Assembly: GCA_965644295.1 (NCBI GenBank)
Contig: CBFFRP010000068.1
Coordinates: forward strand, 1-64,000
Direction: 5' to 3'
Origin: Paraphysomonas bandaiensis
Taxonomy: Eukaryota > Chrysophyceae
DNA: 64,000 nucleotides
The notes under the pieces were generated by a model. That model had not been told where the DNA came from. It ran no database searches and saw nothing but the letters and a program-made list of their open reading frames with translations. The translations under genes were made by a program, and so were the position numbers. Shown here one piece after another: positions 54,892 through 64,000 of the stretch; within the stretch, counting starts at the first letter, position 1; each line of letters starts with the position of its first letter.

Positions 54892-55528
54892 CTGATAATT
54901 GAGTAAAGAAACAAACTCTCGAGTGTTGAAATTTGTGAACGAGTACTATACTTACTCGGATAAGCAATATATGTGCTATCGATTCAATATTGATGATAAA
55001 TATGATATTAGCACTGAAATACACAGTCTAACTTTCATGTAGTAGTTTAAAAACTAACATAGCAAATGTTATTACACATTTCCCCGGAAAATCTGGAACA
55101 TCTAAAAGAGTAATAATGTCTTATTTTTAAAAGATTATGGTAATTCAAAATCCCTTTCCTCATCCTGAATGAATATGTTATCAGAACAAGATATGTTACG
55201 TAACTTTAAGCAAGGTGCAATGACGAATCAAGAATAGCTACCAGACACTACAGTCCTTCTGAAGAGACGATCAGCATGATGTCAATGCAAGTGATCTATC
55301 TTTCAACCAAGTTATTTCTCATATGATATGTACAGGAGTCAAGTGACTCATATGGCACTCATCTGGGAAGTAAACCGTTGTGCTTAAACACATAGTCTGA
55401 TCTAACTTTACTTGTACTTGAAGATTTAAGATAATTATGTACACTTTACACGACCAATAACGTAACATATTGCTAGAAGAGTAACACATACTGGCAATTG
55501 TTTATACTACAATTAAACTACATCAATA
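54892..55528. other. Convergent spacer
   Basis: AT-rich; no exon chains or known repeats seen. Confidence 0.45.
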
Positions 55529-56267
55529 TTATATTTTGAGTTTCGGAATTGGTACACTAGGGCGTCTAGTTGGTGCTGGAGCTGGAGTTCCAAACGTCGC
55601 ATATGAGGCTTGTGATGACCTATCAGAAGCACGAGTTGACACACTAGACGTATCTGACCAACGACGAGCTGAATGGGCGCGTGGTTTAGCACCTTGTCCA
55701 CCAAGCGCCTCTCCCAAAGCCCCACGTTGAACACTTACGAGCTTGTGGAGAACATCTCTCTTCTGCTTCAATAACATCAACTGCACAAAGCATATATACC
55801 CCTTAAATCAGAACAACAACGAATAATAAAAGTACCTTCTTCTTCTCCGCATACTCGTCAAACCTTTCACGGCTACGATACTGCGCCATCCTAGCCTGAT
55901 GCTCCTCTACTCTAAATTCTTCTTGCTGAAATTTATGCAGAGATGGTGACACGAACCGGTTGGCATTCATCTTTTCTAATTTAGGGGGCACTTTCCCAAC
56001 TGGTTCTCGGTGTGTCATATCAATTTCTCCTCTCTGAACTGCAGTTGTAACCTGTTCTAACTCTGAAACAAGGTTTTTTATTCTTTCTTGGTCATGAGCC
56101 CTCTCTCTTTCATGTCTCGCACGCAGTTCCTGTTGTCTTAATATATGTGGAGCCTTAGCCATTTGTTTAGCACGTTTCTTTTCATTTTTCTCTGCCTCTT
56201 TTATTGTTTCCATAAGAGCCTTACGTTGAACATGAGTTATATCTTCCACTGTGCGACACTTTTTCAT
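55529..56267 (-). CDS. Coiled-coil protein, two exons, unrecognised
   Basis: Exons 56267-55836 and 55780-55529 join in phase into 227 residues. Residues 1-80 are a highly charged helix (KEAEKNEKKRAKQMAKAPHI, RQQELRARHERERAHDQER). A short conserved-looking linker follows (EPVGKVPPKLEKMNANRF), then a second helix (FQQEEFRVEEHQARMAQY) and a low-complexity Ser/Ala/Pro tail. The pattern resembles small axonemal or centrosomal coiled-coil proteins, and the neighbours to the right are of that kind, but no specific family is recognised. Confidence 0.75.
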
Positions 56268-57157
56268 ATTTATAGAGAACTAAATCTATTAATTAGCTTT
56301 ATTTAATGAGTAAACATGTTATGAACACAAGTACATAATAAGAGGATAATAGATTGATAGAAGAGTTTCGTAGTTATTCTTAAGAGTGTTTGATTAGAAA
56401 GAATAGACGACTATAACACTATTAAAACACATCATATATATGTATGTATCAGGTGCTTATGTATGTATGTACAGTATGTACATGTACAGAGTCAGTTATA
56501 CACATATACATACCATACTATCGTATATAAACAGGCACTACATACAGTATATATGCAGACAAACACAACAGATAGTGCACACAAAAACATAAAAAAGACC
56601 GATATTATAATACTGTACCTGGTATAGCATACTGCTCTACACTGCCATACATATCAAAAAATTCGAAAATACAAGAATTATAGATCCTAAAACTCCTGAA
56701 ATATATAATTTAATACTTTTTCAACTTTTTGTCAATTTGTTCATTGTATATTTCATTAAAAAGTCACTTTTTTTCACTTTTCACTGAAAAAACGATGATT
56801 TTTCAATGAACTTCTGTCGTTTTACTTGGTATGCAATGAAAATATTTTAAAGTCTCTACAATCAAAGTGTATGATAAATTATGACATATAGACTCATATC
56901 ACTATCATTAATCTTCATTGAGATAGTTATGATATGATCATATTATTCAAATTAATCATTATACATTATAATCTGTATATATATACACAGGTATGTCCCT
57001 CTAATATATACATACATACATAAACACTCCTAACTTAACATATACAGAATAATATGTATGTGATATACATATAAATCATATACTTTCTTGTTCATATTAA
57101 AACACACACACACATATATATATACATATATAGATCATAATACTATTCATCTACAGT
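56268..57157. other. Shared upstream region of two divergent genes
   Basis: AT-rich, with TATG/CATA short runs and palindromic GTATGTACAGTATGTACATG near 56464. No gene seen. Confidence 0.45.
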
Positions 57158-60100
57158 ATGCATATTGAAGATCCTCAACTTATTATAAAAAAAACGAATG
57201 ATGTTTTAAAAGCATCTCAATTAAATGCAACATTAATATCAATTAAACAATTAACAATTGCTGCACCTGTTTTATTTGTTAAAGTTTATGAATCATTATT
57301 TGGTAAATTAAATGGAATTAACTATTCACCGGCAAGGGAAGAAGATCATATCAATAATATATCTCTGGTATTGAAAAGCTTATATCAGTTGTTTCCAGAT
57401 GAATCTCTTCGTCAAACTTGTGCTCATGATATTATATGTGGAGATAATGTTGCACTCGCAGCAGTGGTGAATGCTTTTCATTGTTACACCCAGAGTGGGA
57501 AGGATGAGCAGAATGGTATATTTTCAGATAGCAATGTCGATTTGAACCGAAAGTTGTATACAACGAAGAGGCAGGACTTAATTCCTGGAGAATTGCGTAC
57601 ACTTGTGGATAGAGTGACTTATTTGGAGGGAAAGCTACACGAAGTGAATGCCGAAACTCATTCTAACACAACCAATAACAGAAGGAGTGGCTCACCTAAT
57701 AAAGGAGATCAAAGAAGAAATCATAGTAACAATGTGACTCCTAAGAAAAAAAGGTCGAAGAGTGCTCGTAAATCTCCCACGAAAGCATACGAAATTGGCT
57801 TGCCGTCACAACGGTTTGACTCAGATCACCTTCGTCGTGTTGGTCGAACATATCCCTCTGAAAGTGATACCGGCGGAGACAAAGGCAGAAAGGAAATGGC
57901 CCATAGTAAAAGTACACCGAATTTGCGCCCAACGAGTGCTCCATTAGGCCGAGGTAGACAGCAAGCGTCCGATATGAGAGTTGCATTTGGGAGGTAACGT
58001 AACATCACCCTTGCAACACCACGATTTGCCATTGTTTATACCGTTGTGTGGGAATTTAATATAACGATCATACCCCGTGCCATGTAGGTGTGTTGGTGAG
58101 AGAACGCCAGATGATTCCCCTCCAGCTCAACCGTACAGGGATAATGGGCTCTATACGTATGACACATGGTCCGGGCGTAGAGTTTTGACTTGTGATTTGG
58201 AACGTATTCAAATGCGACGTCGAAAACAGTTTTTGGATACGACAGAACCTAAGAAAGGCCCCAGCGTTAGTAAGGGCCATTCTGCCTCACGGCTGACTAT
58301 TACCGAGGCAGAGTTTCCAGGTAAAACTTCTGTTTTTTTGTTGAGAAGTTGTTTATGTTGTCTTGTTGCTATCTTGCGCGATTATCTGTTTGTATAAACG
58401 ATGTATCTTATTTGTTGTCTTGACATTGTAGGCCATCGGACCGAGCAGAGTGTGGAACAATTCAACTCAAAGATGAAATCTTTTCGTGAGCCCACAGTGA
58501 AAGATCCCTGGGATTTTCTTGCTGCCGCTCGGGTACTCAACTCCTACCGTTATATGTCTCCTCAAGATATTTTAATCTCTGTGGAGCACTGTCATTCCTG
58601 TGGCTCCCACCCCCTCTCTCTTTGGCACGATGAAGGAGAGTATATTCAGCATGCCACGGATATATTACGTCACCTCACAATGGTTGCTCACACATACTCC
58701 CCATGTGCACGTGTCGGAGTCATCATGTTTCCCGCTTCCATAGGTCCCCAACCTACTCCGAATGCCCCATCTCGCATTGGAGCCCTTGAAGTTCAGGTAG
58801 CGTATAAGTCGACAAGTCAGCAAGTTATTCCTGAACTTTTGCATTCTAAACTGAAAACGCGCCGGTGGCCATCTAAATCGGTGCTTGAGAAGCGAATGAC
58901 GGCGTTTTTGACACAACAAAATGACATTCAAACATATTCGAATGATACAGGTAATACGTATTCGGGCGAGGCTGAGGAGGGTATTGCTCCATACCCAGTG
59001 GGGATAGGGCCATGGGAAGAAGTACCACTCGCTTGCAATACGTGGAGGTACGAACTACCTCCAGTCCCGAAGGCGACTAAGAGATCACTAGCCGACGCCA
59101 TTCAATGGGCTTTTGACTCACGGAGTTATGGGCATTTTCCGAAATATACTTCCGGTACCAGAGTTCGTATTCATTCATTGAACAACCCCTGGGGTGGAGT
59201 TGAAAAATACAGCCTAAGCGGTGTAATCAAGGATTCGTACAAAGACATTTCAAGTAATATGAATATGGTGAAAGTGTGCCTGCAGTACTATGAAAACGCC
59301 GACAGCTGTGTGATTTGTGCGGAGAGTAGCTGCATTCGGTTGAACGATATGGACGAACATGCCGCACCGACGGAACTGGAATGTGTTGAAAATGGAATGC
59401 CCAAGGCATTGCATAGTATCCTTTGTTACTGTATAGAGGAAGCGCTGACCCCATGGCAGCAACTTGAGGATATGGACCGAGTAGATATTGATAGTAAACA
59501 GATTACACACTATCATATTTGTCGGTCGTCTTTTTATAGGCAAATAAGGGAGCTGGTGTGGTGTGGAATTAGAGCAAGACCGGGAGAAAACGATACCATG
59601 CAGGATTGTACCAATCCCGACGAACATGTTGACGTACAGCTGGCATATTCTGAACCTGCACTTGAATGGGTATTTGTTAGATACGGCGTTTTGGCTGATA
59701 TCTCTGACTTACTCGAGTTAGCTGCTTCAATCGTTCAGAACAGGAATCAGCCTGTTGAAGAAGATAAGGATATCGTAACAGATGTCCCACGTACGAATGG
59801 TGATACTGAGAAGAATGTAGGCGATTTTCAGGAGCCAAAGGATGAAGAATTGCTGACGACGAGATCTCAGAAAGATCAAGAACGGGAAGAAATTCTGATG
59901 TCTATATCTCATGCTGTCCACGAGGACGACAACTATGACACTGTCATCAGGAGCACTTCTGCAAGTGATATTGCTGTGTCTCTGAGAAGCAAGATTCAAC
60001 AAGTGTGTCTATCTTTGGCCCCACCACAGGAGGATACTGGTGTGGATGGCGGAGAGACTATTCAAAACAGCAAGTATCGGCTCGGCGCGAAAAAGTTGTT

Positions 60101-62482
60101 TGATTTGTTTGACGTTGGTCAAACCGGTGAACTCGATATGAATGAATTCAATAATGCCCTCTGTAAGTTTGAGGTAGAATGCGATGATGAAGAATTACAG
60201 AAATTGTGGGCAACTTTGGATACAGATGGCAATACACACATTAGCCTTCCAGAACTACTTCAATTTCTGCACTTCAACACAAGAGATGGTTACAGAGAAT
60301 TAGGTATGTTTTACTATCTTTGAGTAAGTTGTAATGGATATACACAGGGGAAATTTGGGCGACAATCCGTACGTGTAGAGGGCCTAGAGATATATCAACC
60401 GTCGAAATAGATGAACAGACTTATGCTGATTTGGAGAATATGGAAAAGGATATGTTTGAGATGTGTGTTGCTAAGGACGGTGTGGGACACCTCATATCGG
60501 GCACACAATTTTTTGATATACTCGAAAAGTATGAGGTGAAATCACTATTAAAGCCTGGCGATGTGAATATTTTGATTGCATTCTTTGGAGTCAATGTCTC
60601 AGGACTACCCGTAACAGATGCTGTTCTTACTGATAGTGGAGCGGATATTAATGTTGCAGAGTATATGATGAGGTTTGACGACTTCTTCTCGTGGCTGCAA
60701 CCAGTTGACTTTGTCAAGGTCTGTAAGCGGCTTGCGAGGTTTTTAAAAGCACTTGAGAATAATGAAAAGGGATTAAGGGATAATTTGACTGATCTACGTG
60801 TGGTACAGACAGGTATGCACGAAATTGGATCTGTTAGTGACTGTGGTTCGAACACACTCAGAGTCAAGGAAACTGTGGTTACTCATGATGAGATTTACCT
60901 CGATGACGATATCACAATTAAAATAACTCCGTGCACGTTGGTCGACAGTGACCGTTTTACGTTTTCCACTACACGGTTAAGTACAACTACCTTCCAAGTA
61001 CGCACCGAATGTGCGGATGCAGATAGTAACTGGGGAGACGATTTTTCTGTAGTGTGGGAGATATTGCAACCGGAGGAATGCTTATGTGGTATTCCTCTGT
61101 CGGAAATAGACCCAACAGGGAATGGGGTAATATCAAAGAAAAACTTCCAGACTTACGTTGACAGCAACGGGCTGCCTATAAATGCCTCGGAAACTCGATC
61201 TCTCTTTCGGAATTTTGGATTAAGCGACGGAGAAAGTATGACTTACGACCGTTTTGAACAGATGATTCATTGCACGCGAATCACCCACAAGTTTGTCCCT
61301 CTAATAGGCAGTAAGTCATTTCGTAAAAAATCAGTAGTTAATCCTGCAATGGGAAGCGAAAACTGTGAAGAAAGCAATAGTGAAACTAATGATGCAATAG
61401 AACCTTCAGAAGTGAATAAGATTGAAAATGAGGTGGACAAGACCGAAGGTGAAGTAAGTAAGACCGAAAATGAAGTGGACAAGGCCGAAGGTGAAGTGAG
61501 TAAGACCGAAAATGGACAGATTGTACGGGATTCGTCGACAGGCAGCTGTGTCGATTCAGGTAAAGTTTGCTTGATCTTTACATTGCCAAACACTGATCAA
61601 TTTATTAACCATATTCTAGTTACACGGGAGCCAATGCAACTACATGTCACTGATGTCGAGCTTGATGGGGATATATTAGCATTGGATCCACCTCCCAGTA
61701 TTACCATCGTACTGAAATACCTCCTTCAGGAAATATCAGTGTGTATCGATGGGAGCTTTCGTGATTCAGACAATGGTAACAAGAGAATCGTGCACAATGT
61801 AATGTGGAGTCCTTTGTTGTTAGATGATTCGGCATTGAAAACTCAAGCAAACATTCGATGCGACTTGTTAGTGGACGGAAAGAAGAAACGTTTTGGGAGA
61901 TATCAGATTGCTCCACATAATCTGTTAGAAGATGCGAGGTATGATAGCACTCTGGTACTGGTTATTGCATATATATAACTAGTTTGTTTTATCAGCATTG
62001 GGAGCGGCCACACAGAGTTTTTAGTTGGGAAGTCAAGCGATGGTGGCCCGGTGACAGTACGCCTTACTTACCGAACACAATCCGTAGCGCCTAATTCGTT
62101 GTTTATGAATGAGCACTCAACATCTACTGTTAAGAATGAAGTACCTGTACCATCAAGTACCTCCAAGGAGAATGAAATGCCTGCTCCAGCAATTATTCCT
62201 AGTCAAGATGAGGAAACCATTTCAAATACTAACCAAACGAATCAACACGAGACGTTGAAGGAAAGTGCACGTTCTAATACCTCTCCTACTCGGGTTGTTT
62301 CTCAGGCTTCTAAATTGATAACTGCCGTTCAGGCGGAGATGTTAGCTGAGCAGCAGGAAGATTGTGAAGATTATCAAGAAGACTTTGATGTGGAGGCGGA
62401 GAAGAGCTTTTTGGAACAATTTGGTTTGACCTCAAATGACGAAGATGATTTGGGTGGTTATGATGAATCCTTTGATGATTAG
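57158..62482 (+). CDS. Large CEP95-like protein with EF-hands, five exons
   Basis: Exons 57158-57993, 58088-58320, 58432-60303, 60348-61938 and 61996-62482 join with matching phases into 1672 residues. Residues 1-110 resemble the N-terminal domain of centrosomal CEP95 (calponin-homology-like): VLFVKVYESLFGKLNGI, REEDHINNISLVLKSLYQLF, DIICGDNVALAAVVNAF. A basic Ser-rich linker follows. Two EF-hand loops are complete: DVGQTGELDMNE (about 917) and DTDGNTHISLPE (about 953). A third, DPTGNGVISKKN (about 1236), is weaker. Tandem TEGEVSKTENEVDK repeats lie near 1340-1370, and the C-terminus is strongly acidic. I infer a Ca2+-responsive centriolar or axonemal scaffold. The EF-hand part is not in animal CEP95 as I know it, so this is a fusion or another family sharing the N-domain. 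The stop overlaps a minus-strand stop by four bases. Confidence 0.85.
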
Positions 62483-62760
62483 TGTATCATATCATTCGTT
62501 GTAATAGTACTACATTTTATGCACAATGTAATTTCATGTTTACTAGTCATGTGTACTGTATTATGATCTTTAAATGAATTGTATAGTTTAACTGATATGA
62601 ATGGACTGGAAAATGCAATGATTTTTCCTGTTAAAGTGGATATGCGATGGCCCTCAATGTAGTAAACAGAACATAGTTGGACAAGACTATTCACCAGGTC
62701 AGAGTATTCCTCAGTAGCAGAAAAATGAATTACAGCTTGTAGGTTCAATTGATGACTTTC
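62479..62760 (-). CDS. Probable terminal exon of an unrecognised gene
   Basis: After a CTTCTAG acceptor at about 62767, the minus strand is open for about 94 codons to a TAA at 62481-62479. It encodes a mixed alpha/beta sequence (LNLQAVIHFSATEEYSDLVN, CSVYYIEGHRISTLTGKIIA) that looks like real protein. Its stop interlocks with that of the plus-strand CEP95-like gene. Phase does not agree with the candidate upstream exon at 62808-63005, so the gene model is incomplete. Confidence 0.4.
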   Translation of the reverse strand, partial: ESHQLNLQAVIHFSATEEYSDLVNSLVQLCSVYYIEGHRISTLTGKIIAFSSPFISVKLYNSFKDHNTVHMTSKHEITLCIKCSTITTNDMIH

Positions 62761-62807
62761 ACAACCTAGAAGAGGTACAGAGAGCCCACATTACTCTTAC
62801 TGTATGG

Positions 62808-63005
62808 TTAATGTAGCCATATTAGGGTTGCAAACATGTCACAAAGAACAAGTTCCACACAACTGAAGCCCAATCCCGTTAACTGTAACTCGCCAAAACT
62901 ATAATCTCCGATGTAGTAAATAATGTGGGAATCCTCATCTTCATATTGGACTCCACTGCATAACAACACTTGTTGCACAACTCTTTGTCCGAAAACCGCA
63001 AACAC
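62808..63005 (-). CDS. Possible upstream exon of the same unrecognised gene
   Basis: An open minus-strand stretch encodes a protein-like sequence (FGQRVVQQVLLCSGVQYEDE, then IYYIGDYSFGELQLTG) with balanced composition. No start or clean splice pairing to the exon at 62479-62760 was found. Confidence 0.3.
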   Translation of the reverse strand: MFAVFGQRVVQQVLLCSGVQYEDEDSHIIYYIGDYSFGELQLTGLGFSCVELVLCDMFATLIWLH

Positions 63006-63204
63006 AACTCCTCGATATTAACGCTAACAGATAAACCAAATGTGATAGGTTTAACCAAATGTGTAACATTTTCTTAAGGAGAGGTATATTCTCTATCGAC
63101 AAAAAGAATGATGTAGATATTTATAGCCACCCAGTTGCACCAGTGATACACATTTCAGGCGTAATAAGGCGACACCGTTCTCTTGACATTAGTAGCTTAG
63201 CAAT

Positions 63205-63515
63205 AGGCGTTTAAGGGTCAGGAGTAATATAGCTATTAACTAAATAGTGCTTAACTCTTATATGCTATTATTTAACGCTACAAAAGCTACTTGAGCGCGT
63301 CACCGCAAGCACCTAGGTGCAACCACGTTTTCGCTCTATCACTCAATGCTAACGGAAATAGCAAGCACGACGTTGATACTCCTGACTTATGCTGACTTCA
63401 GGATATTTGAGTCCTTAAAGTAAACAGTCCGGATGCTTTACTTCAGCAGGTAGCCCAATGTCCCGAATGCTTTGAGGTGGGCCCATTCCTGGATGCCTGT
63501 TTATTCATCCACGCT
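63205..63515 (-). repeat. Dispersed repeat family B, copy 4 (reverse)
   Basis: The reverse complement runs GAATAAACAGGCATCCAGG, GGGCTACCTGCTGAAGT, GGACTCAAATATCCTGAAG, GAGTGATAGAGCGAAAACG, GGTTGCACCTAGGTGC, TTGCGGTGACGC, AGCGTTAAATAATAGC and ACGCCTATTGCTAAG. This is the most complete of the four copies, colinear with 5648-5945. Confidence 0.75.
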
Positions 63516-63623
63516 CAAAGACATCTACGCGTGTGACGCTTATTAGTGTCAATATATAATGCATCTAGAGCATTCTTTCTACTCTAATCTACATGGGACT
63601 GAGGCGTGTTTTGAGAATTGCGT

Positions 63624-63904
63624 TCACCCTTTTAGCCAATCTTTTGCTTCAATAGACCCTCTTTCATACTGAGCACTCTCTGCATTATTTCCATTATCTA
63701 CAAACCACGTTTGGTAGTTCCTCTTTAGTTCAAAAATACTCGGTGAAGAATAAAAATGCCATCCTGAAGAATAAATAACTATATATATATGCATTGGTTC
63801 CAAACAGATACACAACATCATTCAATATTTTGAAGGCATAGAATACCTTCAATCAGCTTATGTGGGGGTTGATCATTTTGTCCTTTGCCAACGATCTTTG
63901 ACAT
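63624..63904 (-). CDS. Tiny two-exon gene, 65-residue protein of unknown function
   Basis: Exons 63904-63847 and 63763-63624 join in phase at GTATTC/TTCAG sites. The protein starts MSKIVGKGQNDQPPHKLIEG and continues with an aromatic, charged helix (FYSSPSIFELKRNYQTWF) and a polar end (AESAQYERGSIEAKDWLKG). There is no signal peptide or TM segment. Size and style recall small accessory subunits of mitochondrial complexes, but nothing specific is recognised. Confidence 0.6.
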
Positions 63905-64000
63905 GATATTAAGCTTGCGTGATGAGGTAAAACTGTATACTGTCACGTAGTTATGATTAATAATGATAATGTGACTGTACGCAGTACGCAGTGCACATAG

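Noticed and set aside
1-64000. tRNA, rRNA or snRNA genes
   Set aside because: I looked for B-box-like GGTTCGA blocks and cloverleaf stems and saw none that folded convincingly; a covariance-model scan would be decisive.

Overview
This is nuclear DNA of a eukaryote. Nearly every gene is cut by short GT-AG introns (mostly 45-80 bases). Many genes were only recoverable by joining small exons with matching phases. Spacers are AT-rich and hold CATA/TATG tetranucleotide arrays, LTR and terminal-inverted-repeat elements and small dispersed repeats. The lineage cannot be fixed from this window. A B9D2 gene, a CEP95-like N-terminus and a MORN protein indicate a ciliated or flagellated cell, most likely a unicellular one. 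A BCL7-like protein and a METTL4-type enzyme fit several protist groups.

Left part (1-15225): the 3' end of an unknown gene; a long hairpin next to a decayed retroelement gag; a six-exon B9D2 gene; two copies of a dispersed repeat; a nine-exon ABCG transporter; a six-exon mitochondrial peptide deformylase; and a METTL4-like methyltransferase.

Mobile region (15226-34037): an intact Ty1/copia element with apparently identical LTRs and a 5-bp target duplication; a second element with inverted CTAGTC-rich ends; a membrane-anchored GNAT-domain protein; a SAM methyltransferase; a small membrane/coiled-coil protein; a MITE; and a 4.23-kb DNA transposon with 556-bp terminal inverted repeats encoding a spliced DDD transposase whose start codon lies inside the repeat.

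Right part (34038-64000): a Tim17-family (NDUFA11-like) protein; a BCL7-like protein with a NUMOD-like N-terminal module; an unrecognised decaying gene; a SulP transporter with STAS and cyclic-nucleotide-binding domains; arginyl-tRNA synthetase; the tRNA m1A58 methyltransferase catalytic subunit; a MORN-repeat protein; an intronless sugar transporter; an acidic-repeat protein of unknown function; a coiled-coil protein; a 1672-residue CEP95-like/EF-hand protein; and a tiny two-exon gene.

The genes are a mixed set (cilium, mitochondrion, RNA modification, transport, chromatin) with no operon logic. Window-wide patterns worth following are strongly AT-rich starts of many coding sequences, a repeat family sitting just upstream of two methyltransferase genes, and the unusual 4.23-kb transposon.
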